Shown here: positions 54,197 through 63,200 of the stretch, in pieces
How the letters are laid out: each line of letters opens with the position of its first letter
Position numbering within the stretch: position 1 is the first letter of the stretch
Assembly (NCBI GenBank): GCA_020850535.1
Contig: JADZEM010000021.1
Span: 1-64,000 of the forward strand
Direction: 5' to 3'
Source: Chloroflexota bacterium
GTDB lineage: Bacteria > Chloroflexota > UBA6077 > JACCZL01
DNA: 64,000 nucleotides
The notes under the pieces: generated by a model
Database searches by the model: none
Told to the model about the DNA's origin: nothing
What the model saw: the letters and a program-made list of their open reading frames with translations, nothing else
Translations under genes and position numbers: made by a program

Positions 54197-55198
54197 CTAC
54201 AGGCTGGGCAGCTCGTCCTGGTCGGGCGGCCCCAGCGTGGAGTCGTCGCCGAGGTTCGCCGAGAGCGGCGTCCCCACCAGGGCCGTCCGGTCTCCGAGCA
54301 GCGTCCGCTCCAGGATCTGGTTCTTGACCGAGGCGCCAGGGGCCAGGATCGTGTCCGAGAGCACGGATCGCTCGACACGGCACCCGGACTCGACTGTTAC
54401 GTATGGCCCGATGACCGATTCGCTGACGACGGCGTCGTCGGCAATGAAGACCGGCGGTACGATGGTCACGCCGTCGCGCGGGGACGCCTGCCCGCCGGAC
54501 CGATCGAGCAGCCAGCGGTGGGCGTGGAGCGTGTACTCGGGCGTGCCGTTGTCCTCCCACTCGGTGGCCAGGTGCGGGCGGAGATGCTTGCCATCGTCGA
54601 TCATGAGCTTGATCGCGTCGGCAAGGTAGTACTCGCCGCCCAGGCGCGGCGGCGCGGCCAGTACCCGTTCGATGGCGTCGTACAGGCCGGCGCTCGGCTT
54701 GAAGTAGTACATGCCGATGGTCGCCAGCTTGCTGATCGGGTTGGCCGGCTTCTCGATCATGTCGACGATACGGTCGTTCTCGACCACGATGATGCCCATG
54801 CGGGACGGATCGGGGATCTCCTTGACGTAGATCAGGCCGTCAGCATCCGTCGAGGCGAGGTGGTCGAACGTCACATCGGCCAGCGTGTCCGAGAACACGA
54901 TCAGCACCGGCTCGTCAACGTACGGGGCCGTCCGGGCGATGGCGTCGGCCTGTCCGCGCGGGTGATCCTGCACCACGATTCTGAGCGGGCGCTTCGTCGC
55001 GCCGCGGGCGTACGCCTCGACGTCGGTCTGGTGAGGACTGATGATCAGGATGATCTCGTCCACGTGGTCGCCGTCGAGCCACTCCAGGAGATGGCCGAGG
55101 ATCGGGCGGCCGGCGAGCCGGATCATCGGCTTCGCCTTCGAGTGCGTTTGTGGGCGCATACGCTTGCCGAGGCCGGCCAGCGGGATGACCACCTTCAT
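54197..55198 (-). CDS. Sugar-1-phosphate nucleotidyltransferase with left-handed beta-helix
   Basis: The 333-residue enzyme has the nucleotidyltransferase start VVIPLAGLGKRMRPQTHSKA, KPMIRLAGRPILGHLLEWL, FSDTLADVTFD and VVENDRIVDMIEKPANP, then a short hexapeptide-repeat C-terminus (VFIADDAVVSESVIGPYVTV, ESGCRVERSVLSDTILAPGA). It joins a sugar phosphate to a nucleotide, possibly UDP- or dTDP-glucose/GlcNAc. Only 13 bp separate it from the convergent transporter. Confidence 0.9.
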   Translation of the reverse strand: MKVVIPLAGLGKRMRPQTHSKAKPMIRLAGRPILGHLLEWLDGDHVDEIILIISPHQTDVEAYARGATKRPLRIVVQDHPRGQADAIARTAPYVDEPVLIVFSDTLADVTFDHLASTDADGLIYVKEIPDPSRMGIIVVENDRIVDMIEKPANPISKLATIGMYYFKPSAGLYDAIERVLAAPPRLGGEYYLADAIKLMIDDGKHLRPHLATEWEDNGTPEYTLHAHRWLLDRSGGQASPRDGVTIVPPVFIADDAVVSESVIGPYVTVESGCRVERSVLSDTILAPGASVKNQILERTLLGDRTALVGTPLSANLGDDSTLGPPDQDELPSL

Positions 55199-55299
55199 AG
55201 TGCTTCAAACCTGTAGGAGTGTTGGGAGGCACGCCCGCGGCCGGGGGAGCGCAGCGGACAGCGGGTGTCCGCCATGCTCTGAGCCAATGTCGCGAACGA

Positions 55300-55791
55300 T
55301 CAGGCAGCGGCGGCGTCGAGGGCGGCCGGACGGATGCCATAGTAGCGGTCGTGCTGGATGAGCCGCTCAAGCTGCTCGGCGGGGAGCAGAAGCCACTGGC
55401 AGCCGCCGCCAGGGCACCACTCGGCCAGTTGCTCGCGGACCTGTGCCAGGGTGAGCGGTACATTGCTGTTCGCCAGGAACACGCGGAAGACCGCTTCGAG
55501 CGTCGGCATGTCTGGCGTGATGTAGTGGCGCTTCTTCGAGCAGCAATCATGAATCACGCGGACCGGGTTCGAGCCGTACCGGGTGCGCCGGATCTCGAAA
55601 CTGGCGCGTCCCGTCTTCTTGTCGAGGACCGTGAAACGCTCCTCCACCTCTTCGTCAACGCGATCCTGACACGAGTCGCACATGCGCGACTGCACGAAGT
55701 CATCGAATGAGTAGTGGTTCTCTTCAAACCAGGTCACGTCAACCGAGTACGGCGTCGTGCTCTCTTCTTGCGTGACCTCTTCCATCACCAT
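55300..55791 (-). CDS. Cys-rich, probably metal-binding protein of unknown function
   Basis: The 163-residue product has CDSC at 38-41, CC at 83-84 and CPGGGC at 126-131, which could form one or two zinc sites. The rest is predicted mostly alpha/beta with many charged residues. I do not recognise the family. A GGAG precedes ATG 55791. It stands between the nucleotidyltransferase and the YebC gene, on the same strand as both. Confidence 0.7.
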   Translation of the reverse strand: MVMEEVTQEESTTPYSVDVTWFEENHYSFDDFVQSRMCDSCQDRVDEEVEERFTVLDKKTGRASFEIRRTRYGSNPVRVIHDCCSKKRHYITPDMPTLEAVFRVFLANSNVPLTLAQVREQLAEWCPGGGCQWLLLPAEQLERLIQHDRYYGIRPAALDAAAA

Positions 55792-55931
55792 CTGTGCTCC
55801 ACCGAGTTCGAAATGGGGCCGCGCGAACCGGGCGGCAGGCGGGTCCGGCGGGGGGCCGGGCGGCAGGTGGCGCTCGCAGCGGCGGATCGGGACCGAGGCC
55901 CAACCGTCGCGCCGCCCGAGCGCCGTCGAGG

Positions 55932-56681
55932 CTACGCGTACTCGCTCAGCGCCTCTTCCGAGAGCTCGACGTTCGAGTAGACGCGCTGTACATCGTCCAG
56001 CTCCTCGAGCCGCTCCATCAGCTTGAGGACGGTAACGGTCTCCTTCGGTTGCAGCTCGAGGGTGGTCTTCGGGATCATCGCCAGCTCAGCATTCGCGATC
56101 TGCAGCTTGTCCTGTTCGAGCGCGCTCCGCACGCTGTCCAGGCTGGCCGGCTCGGTGTAGATCTCGATGCCGTCATCGTCCACGCGAAAGTCGTCAGCGC
56201 CGGCGTCGATGGCTTTGAGCGCGACCTCGTCCGGATCCTCGCCGTTCGGCTGGAGGCTGATGACGCCACGGTTGTCGAACAGCCAGGCCACGCAGCCGGC
56301 CTCTCCGAGACTGCCGCCGCCACTCTTGAAGGCGTTGCGGATCTCCGCCACCGTCCGGTTGCGGTTGTCGGTCATGGCTTCGATGAGGATGGCCGCGCCG
56401 TTCGGGCCGTAGCCTTCGTAGAGGATCTCCTGGAGCGCGGCGGCGTCTCCACCGCCAGCGCCGCGCTTGATCGCGCGGTCAATGGTGTCCATCGGCATGT
56501 TCGCCTCGCGCGCCCGTTGGACGGCGAGACGGAGACGAGCATTGGCGTCCGGATCGGGGCCGCCGCCGTCGCGTGCTGCGACTGAGATCTCACGCCCGAG
56601 CTTGGTGAAGAGCTGGCCGCGCTTGGCGTCGGCGGCGCCCTTCTGGCGCTTGATCTGAGACCACTTAGAATGGCCGGACAC
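55932..56681 (-). CDS. yebC: YebC/PmpR-family transcriptional regulatory protein
   Basis: The 249-residue protein starts at GTG 56681 behind GGGGGAGGAAC, and reads SGHSKWSQIKRQKGAADAKR then GQLFTKLGREISVAAR, the signature of the family. Three domains follow: ANMPMDTIDRAIKRG, YEGYGPNGAAILIEAMTDNR and VSLQPNGEDPDEVALKAIDA-like segments. Members act in transcription or as ribosome-associated factors aiding proline-rich translation. It is followed by unrelated genes and has its own promoter region. Confidence 0.95.
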   Translation of the reverse strand: MSGHSKWSQIKRQKGAADAKRGQLFTKLGREISVAARDGGGPDPDANARLRLAVQRAREANMPMDTIDRAIKRGAGGGDAAALQEILYEGYGPNGAAILIEAMTDNRNRTVAEIRNAFKSGGGSLGEAGCVAWLFDNRGVISLQPNGEDPDEVALKAIDAGADDFRVDDDGIEIYTEPASLDSVRSALEQDKLQIANAELAMIPKTTLELQPKETVTVLKLMERLEELDDVQRVYSNVELSEEALSEYA

Positions 56682-56800
56682 GGTGAGTTCCTCCCCCGGG
56701 TTTCGCACAACCTGGCATTGGTGCTGCTGCTGCCGAGCAGATGCTGTCTTCGAGTGTGGTAGCAGAAAAGTGTAGCAGGCCGGGCCGGGCCGCAGGCGAA

Positions 56801-57502
56801 CTAGCGTGCGGCGTAGGCGTAGGTCTGCTCCCGGCCGCGCAGCAGCAGTACCAGTGGCAGACCCACCACGAACCCGCCCACGTGCGCCCAGAACGCCACG
56901 CCGCTCGTCTGAGCAGACGCTCCCACGGCTGCCAGTCCGGACACCAGCTGCGTGACGAACCAGAAGCCGATCATGATGATGGCCGGGACGCGGGTCATCG
57001 TGATGAACGGGCCGATCAAGAGCAGCGTGCGGATGCGGGCGGACGGATAGAGCACCATGTAGCCTGCCAGCACGCCGGCGATGGCGCCGCTCGCGCCGAC
57101 GCTCGGGACCGTCGAGCCCCAGTTGAAGTAGATGTGGGCGAGGCTCGCGCCGAGGCCGCAGACCAGATAGAACAGCAGATATTTCGCGTGGCCCAGCCGG
57201 TCCTCGACGTTGTCCCCGAAGATCCAGAGGAACAGCATGTTCGAGCCGATATGCAGGAACCCGCCGTGCAGGAACATACTCGTCAGCAGTGTCGTGTAGA
57301 AGACGCCGAGCGGAGCCGCTGGCGGCACATCCGTGCGAATGGCGAACTCGAGCGGCGTCACACCGGCCGACCGGAACAGCTCGTCGACGCCGCTCGTCAG
57401 CGACAGCTCATACAGAAAGACGACGATACTGACTGCGATGAGCGTTAGCGTCACGAGGGGGAACGACCGTCTCGGGGCCGGATCGTCACTAAGTGGGATC
57501 AC
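56801..57502 (-). CDS. Rhomboid-family intramembrane serine protease
   Basis: The 233-residue membrane protein has the catalytic dyad Ser 138 in SVGASGAIAGVLAGY and His 207 in FWAHVGGFVVGLPL. HGGFLHIGSNMLFLWIFGD matches the conserved first loop and helix 2. It cleaves membrane proteins within or near the bilayer. The substrate is unknown. The gene runs divergent from the EF-G2-like gene. Confidence 0.93.
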   Translation of the reverse strand: MIPLSDDPAPRRSFPLVTLTLIAVSIVVFLYELSLTSGVDELFRSAGVTPLEFAIRTDVPPAAPLGVFYTTLLTSMFLHGGFLHIGSNMLFLWIFGDNVEDRLGHAKYLLFYLVCGLGASLAHIYFNWGSTVPSVGASGAIAGVLAGYMVLYPSARIRTLLLIGPFITMTRVPAIIMIGFWFVTQLVSGLAAVGASAQTSGVAFWAHVGGFVVGLPLVLLLRGREQTYAYAAR

Positions 57503-57659
57503 CGCTCGCCTCCAGAGCTATACTACCACCACTTTTCCAGCGGGCCTTCTTGCATGAGTTGGACCGTTTCCCCGGCCAGATCTGTCGAGCGTCCAGGTGG
57601 CCTCGCGGGCTGCTGGCGCTTGACGTCTGTACGCGCACCATCTGACGAAGGAGTCACGC

Positions 57660-59696
57660 ATGAAGCCGTATGACGCCGAGCACGTCTTTAACGTCGCGCT
57701 CGTCTCCCACGGTGGAGCCGGTAAGACATCGCTCACCGAGGCGATGCTCTTCCGGTCTGGCGCGATAACGCGGCTTGGCAGCGTTGAGGAAGGCAACACC
57801 ACCTCGGACTTCGATCCCGACGAAGTCAAGCGAGGAATGTCCGTCAGCCTCTCCGTGGCCCCGGCCGAGTGGCAGAACAGCAAGGTGAACCTGCTCGATA
57901 CGCCGGGGTACGCAGATTTCTTCGGCGAAGTCGTCCAGGCTGCGCGCGTCGCGGATGGCGGCATCGTCGTGATCGACGGCGTCTCTGGCGCACAGGTCGG
58001 CACCGAGCAGGTGTGGCGTGCGCTGGACGAGCGCAACCTCCCGCGCCTGGTCGTCATCAACAAGCTCGACCGCGAGAACTCCAACTACGACCGGATCCTG
58101 GATCAGCTTCGTGAGCGCTACGGCAAGCAAGTCGTCCCGCTGACCGTGCCCATCGGGCATGAGAACACGTTCCGTGGCGTCATCGATCTGCTCCACCGTA
58201 CGGCGTACCTGGGTGGCACGAGCGGCGCGGCTGACGTGCCGGACGACGCCCACGAGGTGATGGACACGCACCGTGAGGCGCTGGTCGAGGCGATCTGCGA
58301 GCTGGACGACGACCTGATCAACCTCTATCTTGAGGGTGAGGACGTCTCGGCGGACCAGCTGCAGGCGGTGCTGGCCCGTTCGGTCCGGAGCGGCGATCTG
58401 ATCCCCGTGCTGGCGGCCTCGGCCACGCGCCAGTTGGGGCTGGACTGCATCCTCGACGCCATCGTGAGCCTGCTGCCCTCGGCGGCTGTCGGCGCCCAGG
58501 AGGCTGAGTCGGCCGGCGGGCGGCTGGCGGCGTTGGCCTTCAAGACGATCTCGGACCCGTACATCGGACGCCTCACCTATGTGCGCGTCTTCTCGGGGAC
58601 GCTGGCCGGCGACAGCCACGTCTGGAACGGCGCCAAGGCCCGCGACGAGCGCATCACCCAGTTGATGTTCATTCGCGGCAAGAACCAGGAGCCGACCCAG
58701 CGCATCGGCCTGGGCGACATCGGCGTGATCCCGAAGCTGGAGGCCTCGACGGGCGACACGCTGACCGTCCGCGAGAATCCGGTCACGCTGGAGCGGCTGA
58801 CCTTCCCCGACACGGCCTACGCGGCGTCGATCCACCCGAAGACCCGCAACGACGTGGACAAGCTCAGCACCGCGCTGGGCCGCATCACCGAAGAAGACCC
58901 GACGCTGCGGGTCCATCGCGACGACTCGACGGGCGAGACGATCATGTCCGGCCTGGGCGAGTCACACATCCAGATCGCGGCCGAGCGGCTGGCCCGTAAG
59001 TACGGCGTGAACGTCGATATCGGGCTGCCGAAGGTCGCCTACATGGAGACGGTCACGTCGGCGTCGAAGGCCGAAGGACGGCACGTCCGTCAGTCTGGCG
59101 GCCATGGGCAGTACGGCGTCTGCAACCTGGAGATCGAGCCGACCGAGCGCGGCGCGGGCTTCGAGTTCGTGGACAAGATCGTGGGCGGGGTGGTGCCGAA
59201 GCAGTTCATCCCGGCCATCGAGAAGGGCGTCCGCGAGGCGATGGAGCACGGCAACCTGGCCGGCTGCCCGGTCGTGGACGTGCGGGTCTCGCTGGTGTTC
59301 GGCAAGTACCACCCCGTTGACTCGTCAGAAGCGGCGTTCAAGATGGCCGGATCGATCGGCTTCAAGGCGGCGTTCGACGATGCTCGCCCGTGCCTGCTCG
59401 AACCGGTGATGCAGGTCTCGGTGACCGTCCCCGACGAGTTCACCGGCGACATCATCGGCGATCTGAACGGGAAGCGCGCGCGTGTCCAGGGCATGAACCC
59501 GGCCGGCGGCTTCACGACGGTCGAAGCGGCGGTGCCGCAGGCGGAAATGCTCCGCTACGCCACCGAGCTGCGGTCGATGACCCAGGGGCGCGGGATGTTC
59601 ACGATGAAGTTCTCGCACTACGAGGAAGTGCCGGCGCACGCCGCGCAGAAGGTCATCGAGGAGCGCAAGAAGGACGTGGTCGCGGCCCGTGCCTGA
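57660..59696 (+). CDS. fusA: EF-G2-like translational GTPase
   Basis: The 678-residue protein has the EF-G layout: G domain with P-loop SHGGAGKT (16-23), LLDTPGYADFFGEV and VVINKLDREN, then domains II-V (EFTGDIIGDLNGKRARVQGM near the end). The usual DTPGH catalytic His is Tyr 84 and the switch I RGITI is KRGMSVSLS, as in the EF-G2 subgroup of actinobacteria. GTPase activity may thus be altered and the role non-canonical. GAAGGAG precedes the ATG. It is not in a ribosomal operon, which also argues against the housekeeping EF-G. Confidence 0.88.
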   Translation: MKPYDAEHVFNVALVSHGGAGKTSLTEAMLFRSGAITRLGSVEEGNTTSDFDPDEVKRGMSVSLSVAPAEWQNSKVNLLDTPGYADFFGEVVQAARVADGGIVVIDGVSGAQVGTEQVWRALDERNLPRLVVINKLDRENSNYDRILDQLRERYGKQVVPLTVPIGHENTFRGVIDLLHRTAYLGGTSGAADVPDDAHEVMDTHREALVEAICELDDDLINLYLEGEDVSADQLQAVLARSVRSGDLIPVLAASATRQLGLDCILDAIVSLLPSAAVGAQEAESAGGRLAALAFKTISDPYIGRLTYVRVFSGTLAGDSHVWNGAKARDERITQLMFIRGKNQEPTQRIGLGDIGVIPKLEASTGDTLTVRENPVTLERLTFPDTAYAASIHPKTRNDVDKLSTALGRITEEDPTLRVHRDDSTGETIMSGLGESHIQIAAERLARKYGVNVDIGLPKVAYMETVTSASKAEGRHVRQSGGHGQYGVCNLEIEPTERGAGFEFVDKIVGGVVPKQFIPAIEKGVREAMEHGNLAGCPVVDVRVSLVFGKYHPVDSSEAAFKMAGSIGFKAAFDDARPCLLEPVMQVSVTVPDEFTGDIIGDLNGKRARVQGMNPAGGFTTVEAAVPQAEMLRYATELRSMTQGRGMFTMKFSHYEEVPAHAAQKVIEERKKDVVAARA

Positions 59697-59746
59697 GTCT
59701 CGGTCGCTGTCTTGAAACCCTGAGTGATCCGCAGCCACACCCAACC

Positions 59747-59783
59747 GTCTCCCCCTCTCCCGCGCACCGGGAGAGGGGGAGAC
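59747..59783. terminator. Perfect 16-bp hairpin between convergent genes
   Basis: gtctccccctctcccg (59747-59762) and cgggagagggggagac (59768-59783) form a perfect stem with a five-base loop. It lies 50 bp after the EF-G2-like gene and serves both it and the opposite gene. Similar ccctctcccg/cgggagaggg elements occur as dispersed repeats in GC-rich genomes, so it may be mobile as well as a terminator. Confidence 0.75.
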
Positions 59784-59841
59784 GCAGTCGGTATTTGCGC
59801 CGCGCAGCGGAGGGAGCCGGGGGGTGACGAGTCGGCGACCG

Positions 59842-61638
59842 CTACTCCGGCGCCAGCTCGGCCAGCCCCAGCATCGCGCTGATGAAGTGCTGCGGGTAGT
59901 CGATCCTGATCTCGGCGTCGTCCAGGCCGCCGCGCACGCCCCCCAGCACCTGGTCCGGGCGCGCCAGGAAGTAGGTGTTGTCGGCGGTGTACTGGAACTG
60001 CAACAGGTGCGGGACTGTCCGCAGCGTGTCGGCCAGGAGGGCTGGCGCGCGGTCATCGCCGGCTTTGACGGCCAGCCGGTAGCCTGCAACCAGTCCTTCG
60101 ACCCGAGCCGTGGTGCGGGTCGATCGGACCGGCTCCGGTCCGAACCCGCCGACATAGGCCGGCGGGGCGTCCTCGCCGAACTGGTCGGCCAGCATCGAGC
60201 GGCCGATGGCGAGGGCGTGCTCGACGTACGATGGCTGGGGGCGGTCGTCGTACAACAGGTCGAGCGCCTGCATCAGCCAGGCGTCCGGCGGCAGACGGTC
60301 CCGGCCCTGTCGGGATGCGATCAAGTAGGCCGCCCCACGGTGAGCAGCGTCTCGGAATGCGCCGTCTGGGTCCAGCCCGAGCCGGGCCAGCCGCGCCAGC
60401 CCGAGCATCGCCTCGCCGGGGTAGTACAGGGAGACGCTGCCGCGCTTCTCGGTGCCCTTGATCTGTAGGTAGCTTTCGAACGTACCATCCGGCAGCTGCA
60501 TGCGGACGATCTGGCGGGCGATGCCGAGCGCGTGCGCCGCCTCCTTGCCATCCAGACCGAGATCGAGGCGACGGGTCAGCGCCAGCAGTCCCAGCCCGAG
60601 CGCGCCGAGCTTGCCCTTGCCGTCGGTGTCGAGCACGTAGAGCAGTCCCGGCTCCGCGCCCGTTCGATACCAGCGGGCCTGAAACGCGAGTGCGTGGTCG
60701 GCGGCGGCCCGAAACCGCTCGTCGCCGCTGGCTGCGAAGACCTCGTAGAGTGCGGCGGTCGTCCCGCTGTGCCGCACGATGTTGTACTCCGCGCGACTGT
60801 GCCGCCTGAGCCACGGATCGGCGGTGTAGGTGAACGATCCGTCGTCATGCTGGACCCGCAGCAGGTACTCCGCCGCCGCGATGGCGGCCCCGCGCATAAC
60901 CCTGCCTGTGGCCGTGGGCGCGGCCTCGCCGCCGGAGATGACGCCCTGTGGCAGCGCCAGGGCGCGCTGTCCGTCGGCGCTCTCGATCCAGGCGCGCGTC
61001 TCAAACGACCACAGCTCGATGGACGGATCGAGCCACCGGTCATCGGCCCACCCGATGCCGCGCATGGCTGCAACCAGGAGGTCAGATGGCATGGCCGGCT
61101 CCGTGTCACGAGTGATGCGGGCCATGCCCTGCATCAGCAACTGGCCCGGCACCAGCCAGTACGCCTGCGCACCCTGTGCGATGACCATGCCGCGCTGAAA
61201 CGAGGTCAACTGCCGCCATGCAGTCTGCGCCTCCGGGTCGAACGGCCAACCAGTCAGTGGTGGGCGGCTGAGCGGCCGTGGGTCGCCAGCGACGATATCG
61301 AGCTGGAGCCGCCCGACCGCCTCTCCCTCGGCGACGGCGGTGCTGACGGCGCGCATCACCGCGCCCAGGAGTGTGTCGGCTTCGCCACGATAGCCGCGTC
61401 GCCCTCCGTGATGGTGGACGGTCAGGAAGACCGTGGACGGCTTGGGTGTGCGCAGGCTCGCCGGCGGCGGCCCAGGCCGCTCGATCTCGCCAGGCGCGAG
61501 CTGGGTTCTCGCCCAGCGGAGCAGCCACGCGGCACTGTGCGCTGACAGCACGTCGTCGGCACGGTGGGCGGGCAGCATCAGTGAAGCGACCTCAGCATGG
61601 CAGGGGGATGCTGCCACGGGGCTCCCGACGAACGCCAC
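59842..61638 (-). CDS. Alpha/alpha-toroid protein with AMMECR1-like N-terminal domain (function unknown)
   Basis: The 598-residue product has a C-terminal region rich in paired helices, with repeats such as AAEYLLRVQHDDGSFTYTAD, FRAAADHALAFQARWYRTG and LGLARLARLGLDPDGAFRDA, as in prenyltransferase/terpene-cyclase or glycosidase toroids. The Asp-box of squalene cyclases is absent. The N-terminal part (about 70-165, VFLTVHHHGGRRGYRGEADT) faintly resembles AMMECR1 domains. No signal peptide. The function is not known; it may be a cytosolic carbohydrate- or lipid-modifying enzyme. Confidence 0.6.
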   Translation of the reverse strand: MAFVGSPVAASPCHAEVASLMLPAHRADDVLSAHSAAWLLRWARTQLAPGEIERPGPPPASLRTPKPSTVFLTVHHHGGRRGYRGEADTLLGAVMRAVSTAVAEGEAVGRLQLDIVAGDPRPLSRPPLTGWPFDPEAQTAWRQLTSFQRGMVIAQGAQAYWLVPGQLLMQGMARITRDTEPAMPSDLLVAAMRGIGWADDRWLDPSIELWSFETRAWIESADGQRALALPQGVISGGEAAPTATGRVMRGAAIAAAEYLLRVQHDDGSFTYTADPWLRRHSRAEYNIVRHSGTTAALYEVFAASGDERFRAAADHALAFQARWYRTGAEPGLLYVLDTDGKGKLGALGLGLLALTRRLDLGLDGKEAAHALGIARQIVRMQLPDGTFESYLQIKGTEKRGSVSLYYPGEAMLGLARLARLGLDPDGAFRDAAHRGAAYLIASRQGRDRLPPDAWLMQALDLLYDDRPQPSYVEHALAIGRSMLADQFGEDAPPAYVGGFGPEPVRSTRTTARVEGLVAGYRLAVKAGDDRAPALLADTLRTVPHLLQFQYTADNTYFLARPDQVLGGVRGGLDDAEIRIDYPQHFISAMLGLAELAPE

Positions 61639-61658
61639 CCGGGTCGTCCGCGCGGCGG

Positions 61659-61664
61659 TACAAT
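61659..61664 (+). promoter_or_regulatory. Candidate -10 element of the second Uma2 gene
   Basis: TACAAT is 45 nt before the ATG at 61710. It overlaps the end of the opposing gene's upstream region. Confidence 0.35.
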
Positions 61665-61709
61665 GGCGGTACGGCAGTGGCTCACGGCCCTGTACCCGGG
61701 AGGCGCATC

Positions 61710-62270
61710 ATGGCGGTCGAGGTCGCGCGCCGGCTGATCAGCGTCGATGAGTTCGTGCACCTCATCGAGACGGGCTTCTTCGGCCCTGAAGAGCGCGTCG
61801 AGCTGATCCATGGAGAGATGATCGCGATGCCGCCTATCGGCGACGGCCGCGTCGGTCACACCAATCACGTAAACTTCAGCTTCAATCGGCTCTTTGCTGG
61901 GCGTGCGGTGGTGGCTGTCCAGAATCCCATCGTGCTTCCTGGATTGTCGCGTCCCCAGCCCGATGTCGCCGTGCTTCGACCGCGTCCGGACTTCTACGGA
62001 CGATCCACGGCGACGCCCTCGGATGTGCTGACGCTGGTTGAGGTGGCGGACACGACGCTCACCTATGACCGCGACACGAAGGGGCCGATGTACGCGGCTG
62101 CCGGCATCGTCGAGTACTGGATCATCAACGTCGCGGCCGGCGAGGTGATCGTGCACCGCCAGCCGACCCCGACCGGCTACGCATCGGTCACGACGCTGCG
62201 GCGCGGCGACACCGTGACGCCGGTCATGTTCCCCGACGTCCCGGTCGCTATCTCCGATCTGCTGATCTAG
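61710..62270 (+). CDS. Uma2-family (DUF820) endonuclease-like protein
   Basis: The 186-residue protein shows the family pattern: RLISVDEFVHLIETGFFGPE, ERVELIHGEMIAMPPIGDGR, IVLPGLSRPQPDVAVLRPRP, DVLTLVEVADTTLTYDRDTK and YAAAGIVEYWIINVAAGEVI. Putative nuclease residues (Asp in PDVAV, Glu in LVEV, K in TKGP) are kept. The start ATG follows ggaggcgcatc, as in the other copy at 24723. Its stop shares a CTAG with the stop of the convergent aldolase gene. Confidence 0.88.
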   Translation: MAVEVARRLISVDEFVHLIETGFFGPEERVELIHGEMIAMPPIGDGRVGHTNHVNFSFNRLFAGRAVVAVQNPIVLPGLSRPQPDVAVLRPRPDFYGRSTATPSDVLTLVEVADTTLTYDRDTKGPMYAAAGIVEYWIINVAAGEVIVHRQPTPTGYASVTTLRRGDTVTPVMFPDVPVAISDLLI

Positions 62271-63160
62271 CTCCCGCTTGCCGGAACGCCCTCGGCCTGC
62301 TGGATGGCCAGCACCAGCTCGTTCAGGTCGATCTCATCCACTGGCGTCCCGGCCGGCTCGCGGACGAACGTGGTCGAGAAGAGTCCGATGCGCTTCAGGT
62401 ACGCCTTGCCGATCTGGTGGTTGTACTGCGCCCGCATCAGCAGCACGGGCGCGACTCGTGCAAACGCGGCGCGGGCGGCTGCCTCGTCGCCGGCCATCCA
62501 GGCGTCGAACGTCTGGCACAGGCCGGGCACCCCGATGCACGACGGCATCGACGCGATGGCCCCGCGCTGCAGCTCGCTGAGCAACGCCTGCCCGCCGCGC
62601 CCGCCGAGCAGGAGCAGATCGGGCCCCGTCGCCGCGCGGATCTCGCTCAGCTTGAGGGTGGCAACGGTCGGGAGCTGAACCTCCTCCTTGAGGTAGCGGA
62701 TGCGTGGCTCATCCTTGACCAGCCTGGCGATGGTCGGTACCGGCAGCGGCGCAAAGAGATCCTGGAGCATCAGCGGAACGCCTGACGCATCGGCCACGCG
62801 GCGGAAGCTCGCCAGCGTCTCCTCGTATGAGGCGCCGGCCGTCGGCATCAGGAAGACGGCGTCGGCCCCGAGCGACGCGGCATGCTCGGCCAGGATGGCG
62901 CTCTCGCGGGCGTTCGGAGCGCTCACTCCCACGATGACCGGCACGCGGCCAGCCGTCTCGTCGAAGACGATCTCGGCCAGCCGCAGCCGCTCCTCGCGGA
63001 TCATCCGCGTGGACTCGCTGGCCTCGCCCACGGCGGAGATGCCGTGAGCGCCCTGTTCGATCACCCAGTTGACGAGCGCCCGAACTTCAGACTCGACGAT
63101 CTCGCCACTGGCGTCGAACGGCGTCGAGAGCACGGGCAGAATGCCGCGCAAGGTCTTCAT
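62267..63160 (-). CDS. DapA-family aldolase/lyase with altered active site
   Basis: The 297-residue TIM-barrel protein resembles dihydrodipicolinate synthases: GILPVLSTPFDASGEIVESE, GAHGISAVGEASESTRM, RVPVIVGVSAPNARESAILA and the Schiff-base Lys 158 in RYLKEEVQLPT. The catalytic Tyr of DapA (YN motif) is replaced by Gln 133 in LMLQDLFAP, so it is unlikely to be lysine-pathway DapA. Related enzymes act on 2-keto acids and hydroxyproline-type substrates. It lies next to an amidohydrolase gene on the same strand, 40 bp downstream of it. Confidence 0.87.
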   Translation of the reverse strand: MKTLRGILPVLSTPFDASGEIVESEVRALVNWVIEQGAHGISAVGEASESTRMIREERLRLAEIVFDETAGRVPVIVGVSAPNARESAILAEHAASLGADAVFLMPTAGASYEETLASFRRVADASGVPLMLQDLFAPLPVPTIARLVKDEPRIRYLKEEVQLPTVATLKLSEIRAATGPDLLLLGGRGGQALLSELQRGAIASMPSCIGVPGLCQTFDAWMAGDEAAARAAFARVAPVLLMRAQYNHQIGKAYLKRIGLFSTTFVREPAGTPVDEIDLNELVLAIQQAEGVPASGS

Positions 63161-63200
63161 CGCACTGCTCCAGACAGGCTGATCTCAGATTCACTCGTCC

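Noticed and set aside
57654-58916. 420-residue minus-strand frame over the EF-G2-like gene
   Set aside because: Shadow frame; the plus strand holds all EF-G motifs.
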